NCBI GenBank assembly: GCA_963989385.1
Contig: OZ022508.1
Span: forward strand, 34,370,166-34,434,165
Direction of reading: 5' to 3'
Source of the DNA: Ctena decussata
Lineage: Eukaryota; Mollusca; Bivalvia; Lucinida; Lucinidae
Length of the DNA: 64,000 bases
Shown: positions 1 to 10,970 of the stretch, piece after piece
Position numbering within the stretch: position 1 is the first letter of the stretch
How the letters are laid out: each line of letters starts with the position of its first letter
Position numbers and translations under genes: made by a program
The notes under the pieces: generated by a model
The model's database searches: none
What the model saw: only the letters and a program-made list of their open reading frames with translations
What the model was told of the DNA's origin: nothing

Positions 1-850
1 TGATGTGGCTTAGTTTGTATATGTTCAACTCTGCTTGTTTCTTGGGAACACAAATATCAACAAAATAAGTTACCCTTTGTAAAACTGACCTATACCCATA
101 TACCTTAAGAAGGAGCTTATATATTCTTGTTGTTGACATTTCCTGAAAGTCAAAGTATATTTATATCTCACGTGTTCTTGAACTAAAAATACATATTTGT
201 AAATTAAAATATTCTGTTTTCATCCATTGATGGATCAGAAGTCCTTGACATGGAATGAATTAACTGTATCTTTATGAGCCATAACACAATCCAGGGGCAA
301 AGGGCGTTATTTTTCACCGGCGCCTAGAAACATTGGCAGAATCATCACGCAGAGTAGGGTAGAATAAGACAGGTATTGTTTCGGTTCTAAAGCCTTTCAA
401 CGCTATAAAGGTATTTTCGAGTGCGGTCAGTTAACAAAACTCTACCATATGGAGATTTCAAAAAATGTTCTACAGGCAGACGCCGGTAAAAATAACGGAA
501 ATGGACTAGGTATTCTACCGTAAAATCAACGGAATTTTTTTACAGTGTACGGATGATTGTTTTAGAAGAAAACTCCTCCGTCTAATAACAAATTAATACT
601 ATAATGAGACGTTCCGAAGAGGTGCTTTCGTTATGCCTTGTTGGTATTATTGTTTGTTGTGTTCGCTTATCTGCAGTCTTCTAGCAATGCGGTCACCTCT
701 ATAGCTACCCACTTTGCTTTCTATTTTGTTTTGTAATTTTAAACAGAAAACAGATAATAAAAAAAAATAGACGTTTCATGTTTTTCCAATAACTTGTATC
801 TTTGTTAACCAACACAGAAACGAGGGGGAGGGTCACGCACTTGTAAAACC
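1..850. other. Gene-free flank
   Basis: No credible coding exon or recognisable repeat was seen on either strand. Base composition is ordinary AT-rich non-coding DNA. If the + strand lectin gene at 3852 has the same structure as its paralogue, its upstream exons lie before the window. Confidence 0.5.
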
Positions 851-1048
851 AGTTTTAGCCTGTATTACTGACCGTGCCAAGGAGGCGGTATATTTGTTCT
901 ACTTTTATTACTGACATTGTTTGTCGACAATGTTTTCTATTAGTAGTGACTTTTTGTACTTTGTTTAGGATACACTCGCGTCTGCAGGAAAAGTTGGAAA
1001 AAACAGACAATTTGCTGCCGTTGTTGTTTTGTTGCTTTACGCCAACGG

Positions 1049-1571
1049 TAAACACACGGCCGCTTATCTCCGTCAGCACAACACCGTGTTGTGTATAGGA
1101 AAATGTGCAGGAGATTTCCGGTGGTTCTGCAGGAGATTCGAAAATAAAGGTCACGAAAGGTAGGTGTCTCGGTTTAAAAGGGATATATTCTTTTCCAGCG
1201 TAAAACAAAAGAAAAGGAAAATGTCATGCAACCCTTCAATCGTTTTTCTATGAATACGAGTCTTGATTGAAGCCAGATTCGCAGTTATACAACAGATTTC
1301 CATTTTTTCCCGGAGCGAGGTGGCCGTTTTGTTGACATGCAAACATTTCAAATTTGCATTCCTGAAGTCGCCGAGTATTTATGTTTTCATCTATCACCTG
1401 TATATTAAATGTCTCTCATATAAGTACCAGTCACGAGCCTAAACAGAATTTGCTACCTTCCCTCAGCCCAGATAATGAAAGTTGTTGTGGAATTCGTGAT
1501 CCAGGAGATCGGTGGTGCTGAAGGCGATAGGTGGCGGTGCAGGAGATTGTTTTATGTTGTGCCACCAATGG
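1049..1571 (+). repeat. Left arm of a ~520-bp inverted repeat
   Basis: This stretch is the near-identical reverse complement of 2588-3106, with only scattered substitutions. The arms are separated by about 1 kb. Both carry the same out-of-frame peptides in opposite directions, so the small ORFs here are shadows of the repeat. No transposase is present, so this is most simply a non-autonomous foldback or an inverted duplication. Confidence 0.85.
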
Positions 1572-2587
1572 CCGTTTTTAACTGTTTTATAACGTAAATA
1601 ATGTAGTAGCATGGCATGGTACAGATTCGCACAGCTTTCAGATTCGTACACTTGGCTGTACAATGCCTCTGCTGCATTAAGCATGCTAATCAAAATGAAA
1701 ATAACGACTCCACCAATCAGAGGATTGAATTATCAGTCAATCATTTGCACTGCAAAGCTTCTGTTAGAACTAAATGGTACGAAAGTAATGCTAGTTTGTC
1801 AATTGGGTACTTACATTCGTCCCACTTTCTTTGTTTAATTACATTGTGCACACGGCCACCAATCCAGCTCATTCATCGCATATACCAATGGGGCAAAACT
1901 TTCTGTTCCTTATTTTTGAGACCAAAATTCGATAAAACAGGCAATGCTATGCAATGGGACATTCATTGGAATTTTGGACACAGGTATTGGTTTGTAAAGA
2001 ATTTTATGCTTGACCGTTTGAAATGCTTTGTAGCGGAGAACAGGGCACTTTCTCCAACTTCAACGCAGATTCTCAGATCAGTCTGATCTGAACCAATGCT
2101 GTGCTCACGTTATGTTTTACCAAATATCTTACGAGGTGGGTGACTAAAACACGTTCAGTGCATTAGTGTATCGGATGATGCGGTCGAATCTACAAAATAT
2201 TCATCAAATATACATAGAGATTATTATATTTCAATTTTCATATCATATCAACTCTCTACTACCATATCAGCCCGCTACTCCAGTATCAGCTAGAAGGAAG
2301 TAGAGGGTAGGTAGGGGTATTAAGTGAAAACTGACATATCATAATCTATTTTTCATATATTTTATCGTGTCATTTTGTTTGTTGCTGATGCTTAACGTCT
2401 CAGTCACAATTTTTCAGTCATGTCGGGACGAAGCCGCCGCTTCCTGAGCTCACTAGTGATATTGTATACCTAGTTGCTCACGGGGTCGTTTTGTGGCATG
2501 TCACTTTGATAGAGACCAGCGAACCAGATAACTTGTTTTCAAAAAGCATGACTCAAACAAAGGTTCACCCTGCGACACATGTTTTGG
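1572..2587. other. Spacer between inverted-repeat arms
   Basis: The spacer contains a 156-codon open frame at 1616-2086 (+) that matches no family I recognise and overlaps a second open frame, so I do not call it a gene. Around 2388-2436 there is a degenerate piece of the SINE A tail (gatgcttaacgtc, then gtcatgtcgggacg), which suggests the right arm landed in or beside an older SINE. Confidence 0.45.
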
Positions 2588-3106
2588 GCCTTTGGTGGCA
2601 CAACATAAAACAATCTCCTGCACCGCCACCTATCGCCTTCAGCACCACCGATCTCCTGGATCACGAATTCCACAACAACTTTCATTATCTGGGCTGAAGG
2701 AAGGTAGCAAATTCTGTTTAGGCTCGTAACTGGTACTTATATGAGAGACATTTAATATACAGGTGATAGATGAAAACATAAATACTCGGCGACTTCAGGA
2801 ATGCAAATTTGAAATGTTTGCATGTCAACAAAACGGCCATCTCGCTCCGGGAAAAAAATGGAAATCTGATGTATAACTGAGAATCTGGCTTCGATCAAGA
2901 CTCGTATTCATAGAAAAACGATTGAAGGGTTGCATGACATTTTCCTTTTCTTTTGTTTTACGCTGGAAAAGAATATATCCCTTTTAAACCGAGACACCTA
3001 CCTTTCGTGACCTTTATTTTCGAATCGCCTGCAGAACCACCGGAAATCTCCTGCACATTTTCCTATACACAACACGGTGTTGTGCTGACGGAGATAAGCG
3101 GCCGTG
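2588..3106 (-). repeat. Right arm of the ~520-bp inverted repeat
   Basis: Reverse-complement partner of 1049-1571. Its outer end (gcggccgtg, to 3106) abuts the SINE A body directly. The match is long and mostly ungapped, implying a fairly recent origin or gene conversion between arms. Confidence 0.85.
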
Positions 3107-3343
3107 AAACAGCTATGTTCATGTCTGGACGGTCAAGTAACCTAACCACACTTTTTATGGACAGGCTTAGACCTCCTAAGCTGTTAACCAGTACTAAGTG
3201 CACATACTTTCGCCAGTAGCTGACAACTGTCCTTCTTGAATCAGCGGAAGGAGAAACGAAAGTATGTGGCCGGACCGGGTATCGAACACGGGACCTATGG
3301 CTTTAGAGTCAGACGCGCTACCGACTGCGCTGCGCGACCCGGC
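3107..3343 (-). repeat. tRNA-derived SINE, family A, copy 1
   Basis: The tRNA-like head is at 3265-3343 on the - strand, with a B-box-like GTTCGATACCC and an A-box-like GCGCAGTCGG. It is followed by the conserved family body, also found at 10472, 15960, 19958 and 33819. The 3' tail is missing because the element starts abruptly at the inverted-repeat arm. The head is degenerate, so it is a SINE head and not a working tRNA gene. Confidence 0.8.
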
Positions 3344-3470
3344 CTGTCCATTTGCCTTTCGCTTTGTGTGTCATCTGTTTTTGTTTTTCTTTCCCATTTG
3401 CAAGATGCGGAAATCGAGATTTTCGGTTCCTAATAATTACCTTCTATGTCATCTACGTTTTTTATATGCA

Positions 3471-3840
3471 TGAGCCGTGACACGAGAAAACCAAAAAAGT
3501 GGAATGAATGAATGAACGTTAGATTATTTAAAGACGCCCAACCCTGGTAAGGCATACAGCGTCAAAACGTCAAAAATTTATTTAACATTTCTAAATATAA
3601 AACAGGTTCAAAAAAGACCAAATGTTCAAAAAAAGTGGAATGTGCGACCAGCGAAGACTCAGATCAGCCTGGGCATCCGCCCAGTCTGATCAGACTCTTT
3701 GCTTTGCTGTTACAGGGTGCCTAAGGGTCTAAGCTAGCTCTGTGCATGCAGCAAAGACTCTGCTCAGACTTGGCGGATGCCCAGGCGAATCTGAGGCTTC
3801 GCTGGGCGCAAATGCCACTTTGTTGGTTTTATCGTTTTAT
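3471..3840. mobile_element. Foldback MITE family M, copy 1 (interrupted)
   Basis: It starts with the family terminus tgagccgtgacacgag and ends with the inverted counterpart ccactttgttggttttat. The centre has the family's two facing hairpins (gcatccgcccagtctgatca and its partner). The element is split by the insertion at 3507-3628. Its right end lies about 12 bases before the lectin exon at 3852, so it contributes to the 3' splice-site region. Confidence 0.8.
3507..3628. mobile_element. Short insertion with 14-bp target duplication
   Basis: The 14-mer aaaaaagtggaatg occurs at 3493-3506 and again at 3629-3642, bracketing 122 bp that no other copy of MITE M contains. The insert begins with an (aatg)n tract, like a reverse-oriented SINE or LINE tail. 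It is probably a 5'-truncated retroposon. Confidence 0.7.
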
Positions 3841-3851
3841 TATACATACAG

Positions 3852-3946
3852 GTGAAGCTCCTGTGTCTTGTGATAGTGGCTGGGAGGAGTATGGATACCA
3901 TTGCTACATTCAGAATCCTACAAGACTAGAATGGTCTGACGCACAG
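3852..3946 (+). CDS. Lectin exon a (CTLD N-terminal part)
   Basis: The acceptor is catacag and the donor cag|gtgagt. The 95 nt enter at phase 1 (GT completes a Cys codon) and leave at phase 0. It encodes the long-form N-terminal cysteine pair (SCDSGW, HCY). Length and phase equal those of 21176-21270, with 18 of 32 residues identical. Confidence 0.9.
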
Positions 3947-6174
3947 GTGAGTCTGTAATAAGTGCTACACAGCACTTCAGCTCAAAAAGGCTATTCTACG
4001 CAAGTATCTCAGGGAAGGACGTTCGGCGACCTTCAGGAAAAGTACAGCCGTACAACACAAAAACAAAACCAAAAAAAAAAATGACTTTTATTATTAAAGC
4101 TCAGGTAACCCTTCATCGGTGTATCGCATTTATCGCCCACCAGGTGGAATTTATCAATCATATCGGCCTATCGCACAACTGCTGCTGGATGACCGCATTC
4201 ATGAACATCAATAAACAACTTTTTTTTGTAGTCTCATATTTATTTTTATTCCTTTTATTAGTAATCGTCCTTGTTTTTTTGCGGGTTTATTTCTTCCGTT
4301 TCGTTCATTAAGGTTTATAAAATCCAAATGAAAATATTGAAACTGATTTTTTTTCATCCTTTGAGAAATAAACTCTTTGGGAGGGATTCGCATATGTAAG
4401 ATTTTCACTTTCAATTAAGAACTGAAATTTGATTTTTCAGCGTTCATCGTGTGATGAAGCCAGTGGGCGGAGCTAAAGTTCAATGAAGCGCGAAGCGCTT
4501 CTTGTAGAATTTTAGCGACGACCACTGGCTTCTTCACACGATGAGCGCTGAAAAATCAAATTTTTATTCTTATATTTACACTTTATTTTTATACCCATCC
4601 TCTGCTGTTTTTGTGTGAATTTAATGTAGAATATGCAAAATATGCGTCGAAGAAAAGTCCGGCAGAAACGACGTATTCAGCCATTACGTTAAACAGCCGT
4701 CGCCATAACGTGGCGTCAATCGAACGTTACGTGGACCAATCAAGACGCTTGTTTACCTAAGACGTCGCTTGACGACAACGTCACATGATCAACTGTCGTT
4801 CACCGGTGTATGAAGCCAGTTGCTCTATACGGTTTACCTATGGGAAGTCCATGGCAAGTGTAAATATTATCAAAAGAATGACGCGAAATCTTATGCTACG
4901 ACGACAGTTTCAATCCAAGTCGCCAATTTTCTTTATTACATGTGCATGTATATAGATTTTAGATACATCACTTTGGTATTTATACATGTTTGAAGAGGTC
5001 AGCGCATTTACCTGTACAGCCATTCTATCGTGTATATCGTCTCCGTATTCAGAAAATTGTGAAATATTGAAATTTCCCTGTAGCTCTTGCCAATAGAAGA
5101 AGTTTGTTGCTAACGACATGAGCTGAAAGCCATTACTGAAAATGTGAAAATGGGACTTCCAGAGGTTCGTTCGTCTCTCATTATTGCATTCTTTGATGCA
5201 GAGTTACTGTGAAGGTCTGGGAGGCTATCTGTTGAGTATCGAAAGCAGTCAGGAACAAGAGGCTATGCAAGGTAGGAACATGATTCCTGCAGGAACATGT
5301 CATTGCGACGTCATGTTATGCCACATCTTCTCGACGACGTAAAAATGCAACGTTATGATCCCGCAGGGATTATATGAGCGGTAATAATACTTATTTAGTG
5401 TTAAATTCAAACATCAAAATTATCTATGTTGAATAGGATGCATATACGTGTAATGCGCGAACATTTAAGGCCAGATAGTTGGTTTAAACATATTTTATTT
5501 CCAAAACTGCATGCACATTACAACATACATGTATAAACAAGATAGTTACACTAAGAAATAGGATCAGAACGAAAGCTGATAGCTTATAGGCCAGATAGTT
5601 GAATCAACGAGGATTCAATTATGTTGTTTCAAAGTTGTATGCCTGCCGAAATCGTATTAAACTGAGTGTGAAAGATTTATTGTAAAAAAATAGATTTACA
5701 TGATAAAGAAGCAAAATTCGATATAATGCGAATAAATTCAGTTTTGAACAATAGCGAAAATCAGAATAATAATAGATCTAATCATAAAATGTCGGTTAAT
5801 TGATGAATATGAAGAACTACATACTGGTGTCTATTTTAGTCAAAATATAAAAGAAAAAAAAAGATAGTACAGAAAATATTTGAAAGCAATGTTTAATGAA
5901 GTCAATATACATGTACTTGCAGAAAATTTCTCTACTTTTAGGTCTATTTCCGCCAGGAAATTTTTGGATAGGCGGCAACGACATTAAGAATGAGTCAACG
6001 TGGGTTTGGGTTTCTGGTAATCCTATGACGTATACCTTCTGGGACGACAATGAACCAGACAGCTATTCTACTTCTTCTGACTGTTTGCATTGCAGAGCCA
6101 CCACTTGGAAGTGGCATGACTATAGATGTGGTACGACATCTAAAAGTATCTGTGAAAAGGATGCCTACATGTAA
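3852..6174 (+). CDS. C-type lectin-like gene, 3' part (three exons)
   Basis: Joining exons 3852-3946, 5202-5271 and 5942-6174 gives about 131 residues of a complete long-form C-type lectin domain ending at a TAA. The order is CEAP..SCDSGW..Y..HCY, then C..LGGYLLSIES.QE, then FWIGGND, EPD, and WKWHD..C..SICEK. The six CTLD cysteines are present. Entry at phase 1 with a split Cys codon matches the - strand paralogue, where a CCP exon precedes it, so the missing 5' exons probably encode PAN and CCP domains upstream of the window. It is likely a secreted recognition protein. The sugar site reads EPD with WHD, not EPN or QPD with WND, so sugar specificity cannot be assumed. Introns are 1,255 and 670 bp. 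Confidence 0.88.
4426..4564. repeat. Foldback palindrome in lectin intron
   Basis: Arms beginning aaatttgatttttcagcg are repeated inverted at 4540-4564, with an apex of gaagcgcgaagcgcttc. No coding capacity. The GC-rich self-complementary apex recurs in other palindromes of this window. Confidence 0.8.
4565..5201. other. Intron remainder, rich in ACGTCA-type motifs
   Basis: No coding exon apart from those listed. The part at about 4690-4790 has several ACGT-core words (cgtcaatcg, aacgttacg, gacgtcgc, acgtcaca), seen also near 36.3, 40.4 and 43.0-44.3 kb. It is probably the remains of a dispersed repeat. Confidence 0.4.
5202..5271 (+). CDS. Lectin exon b
   Basis: The acceptor is ttgatgcag and the donor cag|gtagga. 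The 70 nt run from phase 0 to phase 1 and encode the conserved Cys and LGGYLLSIES helix-strand segment. Length equals the paralogous exon at 15630-15699, with 14 of 23 residues identical. Confidence 0.9.
5272..5941. other. Lectin intron without other features
   Basis: AT-rich intron. A short repeated phrase, aggccagatagttg, occurs at 5469 and 5588, and hairpin-like gattcctgcagg / cccgcagggatt words flank about 5282-5372. No gene seen. Confidence 0.4.
5942..6174 (+). CDS. Lectin exon c (CTLD core, terminal exon)
   Basis: The acceptor is cttttag. The 233 nt start at phase 1 and end at TAA 6172-6174. It encodes FPPGNFWIGGND (the WIGL-like core strand), the long-loop NEPD tetrad, WKWHD in place of the usual WND, and the final cysteines in C..TSKSICEK. 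It ends the protein two residues after a Glu-Lys-Asp, with no membrane segment, as expected for a secreted lectin. Confidence 0.9.
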
Positions 6175-6182
6175 TACCCTTG

Positions 6183-6740
6183 GGAACACCGTAGCCTAGA
6201 GGAATCTAGCGGTCCCGGATTCTAATCCGGCTTAACAATGAATTATTAGTAATTCATGGTTTCGAGATTCCACTCTAAGCCAGTTAGCACCTACTTCACA
6301 ACCATCCACTGGCCAGTCAGAAAGTGCCACTGACTGAGCATGTTGTAACAGATAAGATTAGATTCAGCCGCTTGGGGGACTAGTCCCACATAGACACTGA
6401 AAATGATTAGAATATATTCTTACCTCTAAACTCATTGACTATATAAGATAATGTTTTGAAATTTGCAGAATAACTTTTATTTGTTATTAGAAAAATGTCT
6501 ACAAAATTTGACCAATAAATTTGTTTGAAATCAAAATTAAAAATTACATATGCAAATGAGGGTAGGCGGAGCTTAAGGAAACTCACGTAACTATGAACTC
6601 TTTCCACCCGTAAACGGGGTTCCATTGCACAAAGCCTTTCATTGTCACCCTTCTATCGCCCTTATAGTGTGTAATACTGCTAAAAAAGAACGTAAAGATC
6701 GCATGACATCACTCCTGAAACTCTATTGCTCACCCGTTTT
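6183..6740 (+). repeat. SINE family B remnants
   Basis: A tRNA-like head piece (ctagcggtcccggattctaa, about 6205-6228) and, further on, the family body (cccgtaaacggggttcca to cgtaaagatcgcatg, about 6605-6705) match the better copies at 10785 and 52128. The part between is divergent. A possible AATAAA polyadenylation signal for the lectin gene lies at 6514-6519. Confidence 0.55.
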
Positions 6741-7167
6741 ACACTAGACATTCAAGGTCTTGGGTACACCTTCAAGATCTAGTCTAAAAGTGGTTTCCGG
6801 TAGGGGAACAACTTTTGTGATTTCCTGTGTTGATCCCTGGGTAGCGCAGGCCTACAAAAACATGATTATGTATGTTTAATGCCTTTAAAATCCGAAATAT
6901 AGAGGAATGAGCTCCGTCTTTTATATGCTGAACTGGTACCCAGGATATGGTGGGCCTTTGAGCCAATATAAAAAAGGTTTGATACGGTTGGCCTTTGCGC
7001 AAGTGCTACGAATTTTATCTTATCGTGAAATTCTCGTAAGAATCGTCCCCAGGAGGCTCAAGAAAAGAATCCATGCATTGTAACTTGCACCTCCGTACAT
7101 CATGGCACCAAGTCAGTCCGTGTCCTCTCCATTGCGAACAGAAGAGGAATAATGAACTTCATCGTCT
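6741..7167. other. Intergenic, no feature seen
   Basis: No recognisable exon or repeat on either strand. It separates the ends of the two convergent lectin genes. Confidence 0.4.
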
Positions 7168-7334
7168 ATTATCACCCCTGGTTAATTATGTATATACAAG
7201 GGCTGTTACGAAACGAAATTGAGGTGTTACGAATGAAAAAGTCATAGCTACCTGATGACCAGGTCGTTTGGTAACTATGTCTCTTTTTCGTTTCGTAAAC
7301 CCTTGAAAACATAGTTAACCAGGTGTGATAATAG
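7168..7334. repeat. Foldback palindrome
   Basis: The left arm (tattatcacccctggttaa, gttacgaaacga) is matched inverted by the right arm (cgtttcgtaa, gttaaccaggtgtgataata). No coding capacity; a short foldback MITE. Confidence 0.7.
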
Positions 7335-8074
7335 GCTGTCTCAAAATCATTGACCTTTTTTTACTTATTTCTGTGTTGTTGTTTTTTTGTTGTTGCTTTT
7401 TTCTTGTTTTTTTGTGTTGTTTTTTTTTGTTGTTGTTGTTTGTTTTTTTGCCTTTTAGGGAATATCCATTAGTTTTTACAGTCTATTACTAAACACAAAT
7501 ACTGATACCATGCAAAACATGTCAAATACCATCACTTCTCTTAACATTTAGAATCACTCTTTTCCTGTTTTCGTAGAATATCACCATGTAATTACATACT
7601 GTTTTGATTTTGAAATCTTGAATACATTAAACATGTAATGTTTGGAACTCAAACCAAATTAATAATTTTCATTCTAGAGTACGCTTGATAAAGAAAAAAA
7701 GCTTTTAAACATAGAAAAATTCTGTTCGCTATATATTATAGCGACTTCAAATCTCTATCAAAAGTTTAACAGTCCAAACTCGGCCGTCTTTTAAAAAATT
7801 TGTGGCGTAGCAAAGCAAGAACAATAACTCATGGGTGTCCGGTGACTAATTGCCTGTTCATATTCTTACACTGAACGATTAAGTAGGATAATTCATAGGT
7901 TAGTAAACATACAAAAAGGTCCACAATTCTTTAGACACCCTTTCATTCATGTTGCACCGTCTAAAAAAGCAAATAGACTTGCTGCGTAGACGAAGTGTCC
8001 GCTTTCGACGCGTATGCCAATATATTACATTGTTTTGAAACGTTGGCTTGACGTTATGTGATGTTGTGAGTCAG
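7335..8074. other. Intergenic with T/G low-complexity tract
   Basis: Positions 7375-7455 are a T-rich (TTG)n-like tract. The rest is AT-rich with no exon or repeat that I recognise. Confidence 0.5.
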
Positions 8075-8192
8075 GTTTCGTAAAGAAATCGCATCTTCCG
8101 TTATTTCCAATCAGACGTTAAGGAAAGTTTTTCTTTTTTGTAAAAATAGCAGAAGATCAAGATAGTGTACCAATACACCTCAAATGTTTGTG

Positions 8193-8434
8193 GAGCCACG
8201 ACACGACAAAACGAACAAAGACTGGCTTGTGCACTCAGCGAAGGCTCAGATTAGCCGGGGCATCCGCCCAGTCTGATCGGAATCTTTGCTGTCCCCATGG
8301 AGCTAGCGTAGACCCTTAGCTACCATTAAAGCACACTGCAAAGACTCTGATCAGACTGGGCGAATGCCCAGGCTGATCTGATTCTTCGCTGGGTGCACAC
8401 GCCACTTTGTTGGTTTTGTTGTGTGACGGCTCAT
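8193..8434. mobile_element. Foldback MITE M, copy 2
   Basis: Terminal inverted repeats begin gagccacgacacgacaaaac and end ggttttgttgtgtgacggctc. The centre has the paired hairpin words gcatccgcccagtctgatc and gatcagactgggcgaatgc. No ORF. Confidence 0.9.
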
Positions 8435-8618
8435 ATCATACCTTTCTAGTTGGTGAACGATGTCGAAATAAAACTGTATCAGATTTGATTTAGTCAGGAC
8501 GTTTCGTAAAGAAATCGCATCTTCCGTTATTTCCAATCAGACGTCAAGGAAAGTTTTTCTTTTTTGTAAAAATAGCAGAAGATCAAGATAGTGTACCAAT
8601 ACACCTCAAATGTTTGTG

Positions 8619-8860
8619 GAGCCACGATACGACAAAACGAGCAAAGAGTGGCTTGTGCACTCAGCGAAGGCTCAGATCACCCAGGGCATCCGCCCAGTCT
8701 GATCGGAATCTTTGCTGTCCCCATGGAGCTAGCGTAGACCCTTAGCTACCATTAAAGCACACTGCGAAGACTCTGATCAGACTGGGCGAATGCCCAGGCT
8801 GATCTGATTCTTCGCTGGGTGCACACGCCACTTTGCTGGTTTTGTTGTGTGACGGCTCAT
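8619..8860. mobile_element. Foldback MITE M, copy 3
   Basis: Tandem twin of copy 2, differing at a few bases. It arose by the 426-bp segmental duplication and is not an independent transposition. Confidence 0.9.
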
Positions 8861-9248
8861 ATCATACCTTTCTAGTTGGTACACGATGTCGAAATAAAAC
8901 TGTATCAGATTTGATTTAGTCAGGACGTTTAGTCAATTTTTATATTTGTTTGAACGTTTAGTACCTAGTTACAGTGTATGTGAATAACAACGCCTTAAAA
9001 TTTGATTTTTGCATGTGCATGTGCTTAAGACCCTGAGCATTATCATAAACGGGAGTTTGCCCGTCTAAAGTTACAACAACTCTGTAAATCAGTAGTGTGC
9101 AATTCGGCTATAAAATGAATAGTTCTCTTCCGCAACGACATAAAAATCTAGCCAAGATCCGTCTTCCAAAACAATTCCAAAGATCTATATCTGTTTTGGA
9201 AGGGACGAAATTTGGTTTGCAACGAATAAAAGCACATGGTGATGCAAA

Positions 9249-9488
9249 TGAGCCGCGACACGACAACACCAACAAAGTAGCATGTGTACCCAGCAAAAAC
9301 TCGGATCAGCCTGGGCATCCGCCCAGTCTGATCAGAGTTTTGGTTGTTGGCACAGAGGTAGCTTAGACCCTTAACAACCCTTTAAGCGCACAGCAAAGAC
9401 TCTGATCAGACTGGGCAAATGTCGAGGCTGATCTGAGTCCTCGCTGGGCGCACATGCCACTTTTTTGGTTTTGTCGTGTCGCGGTTCA
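9249..9488. mobile_element. Foldback MITE M, copy 4
   Basis: About 240 bp from tgagccgcgacacgacaa to ttgtcgtgtcgcggttca, with long terminal inverted repeats and the family's central hairpins. It is one of the best-preserved copies. No coding capacity. Confidence 0.9.
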
Positions 9489-10339
9489 AGTATGAAACAA
9501 TGCACCGTTTCGCTAGGCACGCCTCATAATATTAACATCCATACAAACATGGATAGCATTAAAATTTTGTAAACAAAACTACAATGCGGCTTCCGGATTT
9601 TAGTCTTTTTCAATAAAACATAGATATTGATCAAACAAAAGTGTTTCAATTAGTGCAATATGAACTAAGCTGTAGTCGATTGCTTAATTGCATTTTCATA
9701 CAGCTTTCTGAGAATATTGTTACCCATACAGGGCTAACCTGCCCAGTTAGCCTTTTGACAAATTACACTGTCCTTAAAGAAACAAAATTCTACTGTAATG
9801 TTTAGTAATAAAATTTTTATCATCTAATGTGTAGTAACAAAATTCAACTCTCACTGAAAGACACAAACATCTTTTGTTATATATATTATCATTCAAAATA
9901 ACCATAGTATATTATCATTTAATGCAACAAACTTCTACTATCATTAAATGTAACATAATTCACACCAAACCATTTGGAATTTATGCTTGTTTTCCATAAA
10001 CGGTCAAAAATATGGCCTAACCTAGGCCGCTATTTGAATAAATCTGGTATTATTTTAGTACCCAGTGCCGTATATCAAGTTAAAGGTCATCGGGTTTTCA
10101 ATACTGGAAAGGCTGTTTTTTATCATTATGGGTATTATGGGTATGTTGGTCATCTTGTTACGTATCCATGACGCTTAATAAATTAAGTTTTATTTGTCTG
10201 TCACGTTTCTAAAGAGAGACTATTGCCGGACAGAAGACACATGATGGACGGCGACCGAGTCCTGGCTCTAGAACTAAGCTCACCACTGTGCCTTGCGCTC
10301 AGGTGAGCTAATAATACTGGAACGATCTCAGAGAACGCA
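9489..10339. other. Intergenic, no feature seen
   Basis: AT-rich. Several similar phrases (ctactatcattaaatgtaac, ctactgtaatgtttagtaa) between 9785 and 9960 suggest a weak degenerate tandem repeat. No gene. Confidence 0.4.
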
Positions 10340-10745
10340 TGAGCCGCGACACGACAAAGCCAACAATGTGATTGTGCGCTCTGCGCAGACACAGCTCAGC
10401 CTGGGAATCCGCCCAGTCTGATCAGAGTCTTCGCTGTACGTATGGAGGAAGCTTAGAACCTTTGCTACCCTGTGATTGATTGATTGGTTTGATGCTTAAC
10501 GTCCACGGTAAACAGCTATGGCCATGTTGGGACGGTCAGTTAACCTAACCACACTATTCCTGGGCAGGCTTAGACCTCCTAAGCGGTTAACCAGTACTAA
10601 GTGCACATACTTTTGCCAGTAACTGACAACTGCCCTTCTTGAATCAGCGGAATGAGAAACGAAAGTATGTGGCCAGACCGGTTGCTACCCTTTGAGCACT
10701 TAACGAAGAGTCTGATTTAACTGGGTGGATGCCCGGGCTGAAACA
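10340..10745. mobile_element. Foldback MITE M, copy 5, split by a SINE
   Basis: It begins tgagccgcgacacgacaaag; its left half runs to 10471 and resumes at 10682. The right terminus is degraded. The interruption is a SINE A flanked by a 10-bp target duplication, so the MITE is older than the SINE. Confidence 0.85.
10472..10681 (-). repeat. SINE A, copy 2, nested in MITE M
   Basis: The (ttga)n tail and full family body are present; the tRNA head is truncated at ggccagaccgg. The 10-mer ttgctaccct stands at both edges (10462-10471 and 10682-10691), a target-site duplication expected of LINE-mobilised SINEs. Confidence 0.92.
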
Positions 10746-10784
10746 GTGAAACATGTATTGTGACTTTTTATTAGAACTGATGAG

Positions 10785-10970
10785 CCCAGGCAGCTCAGTA
10801 GGCTAAGCGCTGGCATGCTGATCATAGACTAGCGGTTCCGGATGCGAGACCTGTAGGAGGCGCAAATCGTTTCAACCGTATAAGGACTTCCAATGCACAC
10901 GGCCTTTCATTATCACCCTTATTTCATCTTGATATGACTGAAATACTGTTAAAGGACGTAAAAATGGCTT
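10785..10970 (+). repeat. SINE family B, copy on + strand
   Basis: The tRNA-like head (cagctcagtaggctaagcgc, A-box-like; ctagcggttccgga) is followed by the family body with accgtataaggacttccaat and a gttaaaggacgtaa tail. Same family as 50650 and 52128, which lie in reverse. Confidence 0.75.

Larger units (their letters stand above)
8075..8926 (+). repeat. 426-bp tandem duplication
   Basis: 8075-8500 and 8501-8926 are near-identical head-to-tail copies, register exactly 426 bp throughout. Each contains one copy of foldback MITE M (8193-8434 and 8619-8860). Because the unit includes flanking unique DNA, this was a segmental tandem duplication after the MITE inserted. Confidence 0.95.

Noticed and set aside
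1616..2086. 156-residue protein gene
   Set aside because: No family resemblance, no splice or promoter signals, and an overlapping open frame in the spacer of an inverted repeat.
3265..3343. tRNA gene on the - strand
   Set aside because: Box-like motifs are present, but arms mispair and the sequence is fused to the SINE A body; it is a SINE head.
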